From positions 1-9,486 of the forward strand of contig JAGXHS010000043.1 in NCBI GenBank assembly GCA_024636075.1: a stretch of DNA of 9,486 nucleotides, written 5' to 3'. Positions 1-4,040 of this stretch are shown here, in pieces. The stretch is from Propionibacteriaceae bacterium. Its GTDB lineage: Bacteria > Actinomycetota > Actinomycetes > Propionibacteriales > Propionibacteriaceae. A program made the position numbers and the translations under genes. The notes under the pieces were generated by a model. The model ran no database searches, was not told the origin of the DNA, and was given only the letters and a program-made list of their open reading frames with translations. Numbering within the stretch: the first letter of the stretch is position 1; the number at the start of each line of letters is the position of its first letter.

Positions 1-395
1 CTGCGATCCAGCAGGGTCAGCTGGCGGCCAGGAACATCATGGCGCTGGAGGCTGGCCAGCAGACGGAGAAATTTGCCTACGACGACAAGGGCACCATGGC
101 CACCATCGGTCGAGGTGCGGCCGTTGTGCAGTTCCCGCAGCCTGAAGGCGGTGGCAGGTCCAAGACCGTCACCGGCCACATCGCCTGGTTCCTGTGGGTG
201 GTCGTGCACCTGCGGAGTCTGCTGGGTGGCCGCAATCAGGTGCAGGCGATGATCAACATCGGTTTGCGCTACGTGACGTGGCCAAAGTCGGCTACCGGCA
301 TCATGGGTGACATCACCGATTCGCCTGCCCTGAAGAGCCGCACGGCTTCGAGTCTGGGCGGCGAAAAGGCATTGGCCGCTGAGGAACAGGCCTGA
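1..395 (+). CDS. ndh: Type II NADH dehydrogenase (NDH-2), C-terminal part; 5' end outside window
   Basis: About 130 codons are open from the first base to a TGA at 393-395, so the gene enters from the left. The visible part has the C-terminal signature of single-subunit NADH:quinone oxidoreductases: AIQQG followed by an Ala-Ala-Arg helix (the conserved quinone-site region), then a DKGTMATIGRGAAV block, then a Trp/Leu-rich amphipathic stretch (HIAWFLWVVVHLRSLLGGRN). In the family this last stretch anchors the otherwise soluble flavoprotein to the inner face of the membrane. Such enzymes pass electrons from NADH to quinone without pumping protons. The two Rossmann domains that bind FAD and NADH lie upstream and cannot be checked. 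The last ~25 residues are low complexity and Ala-rich, as is common in actinobacterial copies. A strong terminator follows 18 bp after the stop, so this is the last gene of its transcript. Confidence 0.87.
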   Translation, partial: AIQQGQLAARNIMALEAGQQTEKFAYDDKGTMATIGRGAAVVQFPQPEGGGRSKTVTGHIAWFLWVVVHLRSLLGGRNQVQAMINIGLRYVTWPKSATGIMGDITDSPALKSRTASSLGGEKALAAEEQA

Positions 396-413
396 CCGAC
401 GCAGTCACACACA

Positions 414-444
414 AAAACCCCGCCAGCTCGGCTGGCGGGGTTTT
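414..444. terminator. Bidirectional intrinsic terminator between ndh and tRNA-Phe
   Basis: A perfect hairpin: AAAACCCCGCCAGC (414-427), loop TCG, then GCTGGCGGGGTTTT (431-444), a 14-bp stem. There is a T run on the plus side and an A run on the other, so it works in both directions. It ends the ndh transcript on the plus strand and the tRNA-Asp/Phe transcript on the minus strand. Flanking CACAC and GTGTG can extend the stem past one bulged A. Confidence 0.88.
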
Positions 445-455
445 GTGTGTTCAGG

Positions 456-529
456 TGGCCAGGGCCGGGTTCGAACCGGCGACCTTTCACTTTTCAGGCG
501 AACGCTACTACCAACTGAGCTACCTGGCC
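456..529 (-). tRNA. tRNA-Phe (GAA)
   Basis: Read on the minus strand, a full cloverleaf folds. Acceptor arms GGCCAGG and CCTGGCC pair over 7 bp. The D arm has AGTTGGTA, the anticodon loop is CTGAAAA (anticodon GAA, complement at 493-495), and the T arm GCCGG-TTCGAAC-CCGGC is perfect. The discriminator base is A and no CCA is encoded after it (CCT follows). It lies 38 bp downstream of tRNA-Asp on the same strand, probably in one transcript that ends at the 414-444 hairpin. Confidence 0.96.
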
Positions 530-567
530 CTACAACAAGGGCGGTGCTGAAATCATCACCGCCCCAG

Positions 568-641
568 CGACCCCGACGGGACTCGAACCCGCGACCTCCG
601 CCGTGACAGGGCGGCGCGCTAACCAACTGCGCTACGGGGCC
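568..641 (-). tRNA. tRNA-Asp (GTC)
   Basis: Minus-strand cloverleaf. The acceptor GGCCCCG pairs with CGGGGTC (one G-T wobble at position 2). The D arm is GCGC-AGTTGGTTA-GCGC, the anticodon loop CTGTCAC gives GTC (complement at 605-607), and the T arm has TTCGAGT. The discriminator is G, as expected for Asp, and no CCA is encoded. It is first of the Asp-Phe pair and is read from the promoter proposed at 703-732. Confidence 0.96.
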
Positions 642-692
642 TTGCGGCCCTTGTGAACCGGTGTTCCGGATCGGCTTCCGCCGCTATTGCGA

Positions 693-722
693 CGGCTTGG
701 AAACTATAGCGTGGCCAAGCCG
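693..722. repeat. 8-bp inverted repeat around the tRNA-Asp/Phe promoter -10
   Basis: CGGCTTGG (693-700) and CCAAGCCG (715-722) are perfect inverted copies separated by 14 bp. The spacer contains the proposed minus-strand -10 hexamer TATAGT (703-708). This could be an operator half-site pair or a cruciform at the promoter. It could also be chance in GC-rich DNA. No protein is assigned. Confidence 0.4.
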
Positions 723-732
723 GTGTTGTGAA
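703..732 (-). promoter_or_regulatory. Promoter for tRNA-Asp and tRNA-Phe
   Basis: On the minus strand TTCACA (727-732) and TATAGT (703-708) are spaced 18 bp apart, close to the SigA-type consensus. Transcription would start near 696, giving a leader of about 55 bases before mature tRNA-Asp (5' end at 641). The match is by eye. Confidence 0.5.
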
Positions 733-760
733 ATCGCGGACGACGTTGACTCAGACAAAG

Positions 761-834
761 GTGACAAAACGACCCACCATTGCCCTTTTGTTGTTGTGAG
801 AGCAGAAAACCGCCGATGTGGGTTGTCTTGTCAC
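761..834. repeat. 17-bp imperfect inverted repeat upstream of phrB
   Basis: GTGACAAAACGACCCAC (761-777) matches the reverse complement of GTGGGTTGTCTTGTCAC (818-834) at 15 of 17 positions, with 40 bp between. The right arm covers the proposed phrB -35 (TTGTCA, 828-833). Both arms lie upstream of the predicted transcription start, so this is not an RNA leader hairpin. A paired operator for a regulator of phrB is the simplest reading, and the regulator is unknown. The 642-908 gap holds this repeat and the divergent promoters and nothing else I recognise. Confidence 0.45.
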
Positions 835-855
835 GGCCCGCCGTTGTCATACGCT
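828..855 (+). promoter_or_regulatory. phrB promoter
   Basis: TTGTCA (828-833), a 16-bp spacer and TACGCT (850-855) give a good SigA-like promoter. Transcription would start near 862, leaving about 25 bases before a Shine-Dalgarno-like GGGAGAAGGG (870-879) and the ATG at 886. The -35 lies in the right arm of the inverted repeat at 761-834. Confidence 0.6.
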
Positions 856-885
856 GGCGGAAACATCCTGGGAGAAGGGTCACCC

Positions 886-912
886 ATGAACCGTCCGGCG
901 GCTCGTCGATGA
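886..912 (+). CDS. Possible 8-residue leader peptide coupled to phrB
   Basis: The best ribosome binding site in the region, GGGAGAAGGG (870-879), sits 6 bases before an ATG at 886, not before the phrB start. This ATG opens the ORF MNRPAARR, whose TGA (910-912) overlaps the phrB ATG (909-911) as ATGA. Ribosomes ending here could restart directly on phrB, which has no clear Shine-Dalgarno sequence of its own within the leader ORF. The three arginines in eight residues are notable. The alternative is that ATG 886 is unused and phrB is read directly. In-frame extension of phrB to this ATG is impossible because it lies in another frame. Confidence 0.4.
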   Translation: MNRPAARR

Positions 913-2273
913 CCGCCCTGCTGTGGCTGCGCAACGATTTGCGACGCCGGGATCACCCGGCGCTGGCGGCGGCTGCCAGTGATGGGGATCACCAGGTGGC
1001 CGTGCTCCATCTGCTCGATGTCGATGTGCTCGCAGATCGCGGCCCCGGTGTGCGAGCCTGGTGGGCCCGTACCTTGCAGAAGACGAACGAGGCCTACGAC
1101 CAGCGGTTGATCCTGCGTCTCGGGGACCCGGCCGAGGTGGTGCTGGCGCTGGTGGATGAGCTGGGCGCCAGCTCGGTGCACGTCTCCACCGACACCACAC
1201 CGGCAGGCACCGAACGCGACCGCCTGATCGCGGCGCAGCTGGCCGATGCAGGGGTGCAGTGGAGCGAAACCGGCTCCGGCTATGCCGTGACACCCGGTCG
1301 GGTGCTGAATCAGGGCGGCAAGGGATACAAGGTGTTCACGCCGTTCGCGCGGGCCTGGCAGGAGCACGGTTGGCGCCAGCCCGCCGAGGAGTCCACCTCC
1401 GTGGATTTCGTTGACCGTCAGAGCGATGGCGAAGCGTGGCGCCTGGTTGAGCAGTGGGCGACCAGTGAGGCGGTTCCAGACCTGCCTGAGGCGGGGGAGG
1501 AGGGGGCACTGCGGGCCTGGCGGCACTTCTGTGACGAGGACCTCGACAGCTACGACGAGCACCGTGACCGCCCCGACCTGCCGGGAACGTCGCGGATGTC
1601 GCCGTACCTGGCCCTGGGAGTGGTGCACCCCCGCACACTGCTGGCTGACATCGACCAGCGGGCCGGGGCTGGCGCCCATCGCTACCGGCTGGAGTTGGGC
1701 TGGCGCGAGTTCTACGCCGACGTGCTGTTCCATCAGCCGCACAGCGCGTGGGCGGATCTGAACCCTGCGCTGTCGGAGTTGGCCTATGACGAGGACGCAC
1801 ATTTGATCGACGGATGGCGCCGCGGCATGACCGGGTTCCCGATCGTCGATGCAGGCATGCGCCAGCTGCTGCACACCGGATGGATGCACAACCGCGTGCG
1901 GATGATCGTGGCGAGCTTTCTGTGCAAAGACCTGCACACCTGGTGGCCGCTGGGGGCCCGGCACTTCCTCGAACACCTGATCGACGGAGACCTCGCCAGC
2001 AACAACCACGGCTGGCAGTGGGTCGCGGGAACCGGCACGGACGCCGCTCCCTACTTCCGGGTGTTCAACCCGATCCTGCAGGGTGAGAAGTTCGACCCTG
2101 CCGGTGACTATGTGCGCGCCTGGGTTCCGGAACTCCGGCACGTCCCCGGGGCTGCGGTGCACACCCCGTGGAAACGGGACGACGGCCACGCGCACGGCTA
2201 TCCGCAGCGGATCGTCGACCACGCGGAGGAACGCAAGGTCGCTCTGGCTCGCTATCAGCTGGGCAGGAACTGA
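909..2273 (+). CDS. phrB: Deoxyribodipyrimidine photolyase, class I (CPD) type
   Basis: A 454-residue flavoprotein that would split UV-induced cyclobutane pyrimidine dimers with blue light. The start is set at ATG 909 because MTALLWLRNDLRRRDHPAL is the canonical photolyase N-terminus. The frame is open further upstream but without family similarity. Residues 1-125 form the antenna-binding alpha/beta domain. The C-terminal FAD domain (about 200-450) carries WREFYADVLF (265-274), TGFPIVDAGMRQL (308-320), TGWMHNRVRMIVASFL (323-338) and LIDGDLASNNHGWQWVAGTGTDAAPYFRVFNP (357-388, read in pieces). Aligned to the E. coli enzyme, Trp382 and Trp359 of the electron-transfer triad are W369 and W346, but the surface Trp306 is Y293. 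Length is normal (about 430-470). The gene lies on the plus strand between tRNA-Glu and tRNA-Asp, which belong to one minus-strand cluster. A (6-4) photolyase is less likely from these motifs. Confidence 0.93.
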   Translation: MTALLWLRNDLRRRDHPALAAAASDGDHQVAVLHLLDVDVLADRGPGVRAWWARTLQKTNEAYDQRLILRLGDPAEVVLALVDELGASSVHVSTDTTPAGTERDRLIAAQLADAGVQWSETGSGYAVTPGRVLNQGGKGYKVFTPFARAWQEHGWRQPAEESTSVDFVDRQSDGEAWRLVEQWATSEAVPDLPEAGEEGALRAWRHFCDEDLDSYDEHRDRPDLPGTSRMSPYLALGVVHPRTLLADIDQRAGAGAHRYRLELGWREFYADVLFHQPHSAWADLNPALSELAYDEDAHLIDGWRRGMTGFPIVDAGMRQLLHTGWMHNRVRMIVASFLCKDLHTWWPLGARHFLEHLIDGDLASNNHGWQWVAGTGTDAAPYFRVFNPILQGEKFDPAGDYVRAWVPELRHVPGAAVHTPWKRDDGHAHGYPQRIVDHAEERKVALARYQLGRN

Positions 2274-2341
2274 CCGTCCAGCCACAGCAAGACCGGTCCC
2301 GCTGCCTCGGCAGCGTTCAGACCGTGGGGTTCGCGGCACTG

Positions 2342-2385
2342 CAGCAGGCCTTGACCTGAGTACTTCTGCCGATCAAGGCCTGCTG
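2342..2385. terminator. 13-bp perfect hairpin between phrB and the tRNA-Glu repeat
   Basis: CAGCAGGCCTTGA (2342-2354) and TCAAGGCCTGCTG (2373-2385) pair perfectly around an 18-nt loop. There is no T run on either side, so it is a weak candidate by the classical rule, although actinobacterial terminators often lack one. It begins 68 bp after the phrB stop. On the minus strand it lies 5 bp past the CCA end of the displaced tRNA-Glu copy, so it may be the original tRNA-Glu terminator as well. The gene-free stretch 2274-2690 holds this hairpin, the attachment-like repeat, the GGGAT cluster and the SHOCT gene promoter. Confidence 0.45.
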
Positions 2386-2390
2386 TCTGG

Positions 2391-2437
2391 TGGCATCCCC
2401 AACCGGATTCGAACCGGCGCTGCCGCCTTGAAAGGGC
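2391..2437 (-). repeat. Displaced 3' half of tRNA-Glu (att-like direct repeat, left copy)
   Basis: These 47 bases are identical to 3134-3180. On the minus strand they run from the anticodon loop (CTTTCAA) through the T arm to the encoded CCA. Identity stops abruptly on both sides: at the terminal A of CCA (2391), and inside the anticodon stem (C at 2438 against G at 3181). The tRNA 5' half is absent here, so this copy cannot make a tRNA. It has the form expected of an original chromosomal 3' end pushed aside when an element integrated and restored the gene. Confidence 0.93.
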
Positions 2438-2473
2438 CCGCTGAAGACTGCCGGCAAGCATTGGCAGGTATGT

Positions 2474-2564
2474 ATCCCGTTGTCAGGGATGTTTGTAGGC
2501 GCTGCTTCGGTTGGTGGTGTTGGCAAGATCAAGTGTTGTGGCGGGATATGGCGGGATGATCCCG
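2474..2564. other. Cluster of five GGGAT motifs in the islet
   Basis: ATCCC at 2474-2478, GGGAT at 2486-2490, 2543-2547 and 2553-2557, and ATCCC at 2559-2563 occur within 90 bp. Three are extended to CGGGAT on one strand or the other, two of the direct copies are exactly 10 bp apart, and CGGGAT-G-ATCCCG (2552-2564) is a perfect 13-bp palindrome. Phased, mixed-orientation short motifs near one end of an integrative element suggest arm-type or regulator sites. The motif is short, so chance remains possible. Confidence 0.35.
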
Positions 2565-2678
2565 GCCAAGCGAGGGCGTCAACACCACACGTGAAGGCTG
2601 GTGATGACCGGTGCCTGCGGGCAATCTTTCTGCCGATGAGCCAGACCTGCGCCTCGCAAGGTCAAGTACCCAACGGGG

Positions 2679-2684
2679 TACGAT
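2679..2684 (+). promoter_or_regulatory. -10 element of a leaderless promoter for the SHOCT gene
   Basis: TACGAT ends six bases before the ATG at 2691, which places the expected +1 on the A of the start codon. No Shine-Dalgarno sequence precedes the gene. The 15-base string TACGATGGCAGCATG differs by one base from the one at the HAD gene (4029-4043). No good -35 is visible. Confidence 0.5.
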
Positions 2685-2690
2685 GGCAGC

Positions 2691-2918
2691 ATGGCCGACG
2701 CCGACCACGCCGCAGAACTCCGCGAACTCGAATCACTCCACAACGCTGGTAAAATCGACCAGTCAGCCTACGAAGGGCGCCGCTCGAAACTCTTGGCCGA
2801 GGCAAGCCGACCCAAGCCGAAGATGAGGTTCCGCACCCAGATTGCCATTGGGTTGCTCATCATCGTGGGGCTTGTCGCGATACGCCTCCTTGCAAACATC
2901 TTCAACATCGCCATGTGA
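2691..2918 (+). CDS. SHOCT-domain protein with one transmembrane helix
   Basis: A 75-residue protein. Residues about 8-38 (ELRELESLHNAGKIDQSAYE, then GRRSKLLAEA) match the SHOCT (short C-terminal) domain pattern: an L-x-x-L-x-x-L helix, an aG-x-I turn, then a Y/F-E-x-x-x-x-x-LL helix. SHOCT usually sits at the C-terminus of membrane or stress proteins and is thought to mediate oligomerisation. Here it is N-terminal, followed by a basic linker (KPKMRFR) and a single hydrophobic helix (about 50-72). By the positive-inside rule the SHOCT part should face the cytoplasm. It is the only gene in the tRNA-Glu islet. Codons are somewhat less GC-biased than in neighbours (AAA, GAA and TTG used freely). 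The specific function is unknown. Confidence 0.72.
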   Translation: MADADHAAELRELESLHNAGKIDQSAYEGRRSKLLAEASRPKPKMRFRTQIAIGLLIIVGLVAIRLLANIFNIAM

Positions 2919-3133
2919 CGAGACAGGCGGGCAACCATTCGCATGAAGCTCTGACCAGCGCTGAGCACGACACCTGCGTCGGGCTATTCGCAGGCGGGGG
3001 CAAGTGGCCGCATGACGTGGTGTTTTCCCCCGGTCGAAGTGGGGCACAGCTGCGCTCACAGTGCTACGCGCTCACCGCTGCCGCTGCGGATGTCGTCGGC
3101 CTGGCCAACATTGAGCTGACCACGCCATTCGAT
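2919..3133. other. Islet right part, no recognisable gene
   Basis: These 215 bp follow the SHOCT gene and run to the right-hand repeat. Short open frames exist on both strands, but none has a plausible start signal or recognisable motif. No strong hairpin follows the tRNA-Glu CCA end on the minus strand, so the tRNA transcript may run into the islet. Confidence 0.4.
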
Positions 3134-3180
3134 TGGCATCCCCAACCGGATTCGAACCGGCGCTGCCGCCTTGAAAGGGC
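3134..3180 (-). repeat. tRNA-Glu 3' half (att-like direct repeat, right copy)
   Basis: Identical over 47 bp to 2391-2437 and lying 743 bp to its right. This copy is part of the functional tRNA-Glu gene. If the islet integrated here, these bases came from the element and restored the interrupted tRNA. Confidence 0.93.
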
Positions 3181-3209
3181 GGAGTCCTAGGCCGCTAGAC
3201 GATGGGGAC
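3134..3209 (-). tRNA. tRNA-Glu (TTC)
   Basis: On the minus strand the acceptor GTCCCCA pairs with TGGGGAT, with G1 facing T72 as a wobble at the terminal pair. The D arm is GTCT-AGCGGCCT-AGGAC, the anticodon arm is CCGCC-CTTTCAA-GGCGG (anticodon TTC), and the T arm is GCCGG-TTCGAAT-CCGGT with one G-T pair. The discriminator is G, as is usual for Glu. Unlike the other three tRNAs in the window, a CCA is encoded (3134-3136). Its 3' half is the right-hand copy of the 47-bp repeat, so it is the probable integration site of the islet. Confidence 0.95.
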
Positions 3210-3219
3210 CTGACGCACC

Positions 3220-3249
3220 ATCTTATGGGACAGCAGCCCTGTCGCTCAA
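3220..3249 (-). promoter_or_regulatory. tRNA-Glu promoter
   Basis: On the minus strand TTGAGC (3244-3249) and TAAGAT (3220-3225) are separated by 18 bp. The start would fall near 3213, only a few bases before mature tRNA-Glu at 3209. The promoter lies outside the duplicated segment, so only the intact copy can be expressed from it. Confidence 0.55.
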
Positions 3250-3288
3250 CCTGTGTGCCCTGGTGGGCCTGTCGGTCCTCCCTCGTGG

Positions 3289-3318
3289 ACGCTGAAGTGT
3301 GACCTTCACCGTCAGCGT
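3289..3318. terminator. Interrupted hairpin after the GroEL-apical-like gene
   Basis: ACGCTGA (3289-3295) and TCAGCGT (3312-3318) form a 7-bp stem, with an inner GTGA/TCAC stem (3299-3302 and 3306-3309). It starts 18 bp past the stop codon at 3337 in the direction of minus-strand transcription and before the tRNA-Glu promoter. With no T run, it is a candidate terminator only. Confidence 0.35.
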
Positions 3319-3336
3319 GGTCGAGATCTCCGGAGC

Positions 3337-3981
3337 TCAGTTGACGAGGTGAAGGGTTTCGCCCTCGGCGACGGCGGTGCGTGGTTGGCCGAGCTGCTCG
3401 ACGGTGACGCCCCCCGCCTGCAGCTCGCCTCGTGACAGGGGAGTGATCTGAAGTGTGGCGGCGAGGTCCGCCACGTCACCGTCTGCGAGCGAGAGCAGTG
3501 CCACGTCCAGGATCTGCATCCGGTGGTTGACCGCCAGTGTGTCGGCCAGTTCTGCGGTGCTCGGTTCTGGTGCCAGTACCATTAGCGGACGCTCGAGCCG
3601 GCGCGCCAACTGGAACACCGGAACGATCTCCCGGGAGCCCGCTGGCGCCTCATCGCAGACCAACACCAATGGATGCTGCGCGATGATTCGATCCGGGACG
3701 CGATGAGTGAGGAACCGCGGGTCGAGCGGCGCGATGGGGAAACGGCTGACGCTCTCATCGCTGAGCAAGCTGTCCAGTTCACCGGCGTCCGCCTTGGACA
3801 GCGGCCGCACGACCCGCTGAGTGGGCGGATGTCGATCCGAATGTGACCCTGATGGATTTAGCTGGCTGGGTTGTGACGGTGTCGGACGCCCGGTGTGAAG
3901 CAGGCGGTTCCGACGGTCGCGGAGAGCGGCAGCCAGCAACACCAGCAAGCAGCCCGCCAGCACAAGCCAGAATCCTGTCAT
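3337..3981 (-). CDS. Membrane-anchored stand-alone GroEL apical-domain-like protein
   Basis: 214 residues. The start at ATG 3981 gives MTGFWLVLAGCLLVLLAAAL, a single membrane helix (about 4-20) followed by RDRRNR, so the C-terminal part should be cytoplasmic. A longer frame exists, but only from a TTG at 4053 inside the divergent gene. After a Pro/Ser-rich linker (30-60), residues about 78-214 follow GroEL apical-domain order. LDPRFL (86-91) fits YLSPYF, PLVLVCDE then REIVPVFQLA (104-126) fits strand plus helix H, RPLMVLAPE (131-139) fits KPLLIIAED, ELADTLAVN (144-152) fits ALATLVVN, ILDVALLSL then VADLAATLQ (157-178) fits KVAAVKA and the following helix with a shortened loop, and VTVEQLGQPRTAVAEGETLHLV (192-213, read in pieces) fits the LEDLGxAKRVVxxKDTTTII end. 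The equatorial ATPase and intermediate domains are absent. Isolated GroEL apical fragments (minichaperones) bind unfolded chains, so a tethered substrate- or protein-binding role is inferred. Confidence 0.75.
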   Translation of the reverse strand: MTGFWLVLAGCLLVLLAAALRDRRNRLLHTGRPTPSQPSQLNPSGSHSDRHPPTQRVVRPLSKADAGELDSLLSDESVSRFPIAPLDPRFLTHRVPDRIIAQHPLVLVCDEAPAGSREIVPVFQLARRLERPLMVLAPEPSTAELADTLAVNHRMQILDVALLSLADGDVADLAATLQITPLSRGELQAGGVTVEQLGQPRTAVAEGETLHLVN

Positions 3982-4028
3982 GCGTTCAAGCCTGCCACGC
4001 CCGGGGCAGCCGACAACGTTGGCCTCGA

Positions 4029-4034
4029 TACGAT
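4029..4034 (+). promoter_or_regulatory. -10 element of a leaderless promoter for the HAD gene
   Basis: TACGAT is followed by six bases (GGCAAC) and then ATG 4041, so transcription probably begins at the start codon. This fixes the start of the HAD protein although the frame is open back to 3843. The 59-bp gap between the divergent HAD and GroEL-apical-like starts holds this promoter and no clear minus-strand -10. Confidence 0.55.
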
Positions 4035-4040
4035 GGCAAC

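Larger units (their letters stand above)
2438..3180. mobile_element. Small integrative islet or remnant at tRNA-Glu
   Basis: The 743-bp interval is bounded by the 47-bp tRNA-Glu direct repeats and would bring the replacement tRNA 3' end (3134-3180) with it. This is the usual outcome of tyrosine-recombinase integration into a tRNA anticodon or T-arm site. Inside are only a SHOCT-transmembrane gene (2691-2918), its promoter and a cluster of GGGAT motifs. No integrase, excisionase or transposase reading frame is seen, and base composition appears less GC-rich than the flanking genes. It could be a deletion remnant, a non-autonomous element mobilised in trans, or a simple partial duplication of the tRNA. 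Confidence 0.62.

Noticed and set aside
831..2339. A 502-codon open frame on the minus strand
   Set aside because: It is antisense to phrB, which has full photolyase motifs. The predicted protein is low in recognisable structure and typical of a high-GC shadow frame.
2255..2461. Minus-strand frame ending in LLWLDGQFLPS, faintly like the start of an aminodeoxychorismate lyase
   Set aside because: It stops within the phrB 3' end, crosses the tRNA-Glu repeat, and the similarity is a few residues only.
2480..2752. Open frame of 90 codons in the islet
   Set aside because: It overlaps the SHOCT gene in another frame, has no start signal and gives an Arg-rich tail typical of frame-shifted GC-rich DNA. 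It does not resemble an integrase or excisionase.
3949..3981. Lipoprotein signal (LAGC at residues 8-11) in the GroEL-apical-like protein
   Set aside because: The Cys lies in the middle of the hydrophobic helix, no positive charges precede it, and Arg residues follow the helix, which fits a membrane anchor with a cytoplasmic C-terminus.
3843..4040. A 66-codon N-terminal extension of the HAD protein
   Set aside because: It overlaps the divergent GroEL-apical-like gene, and a leaderless promoter sits directly before ATG 4041.
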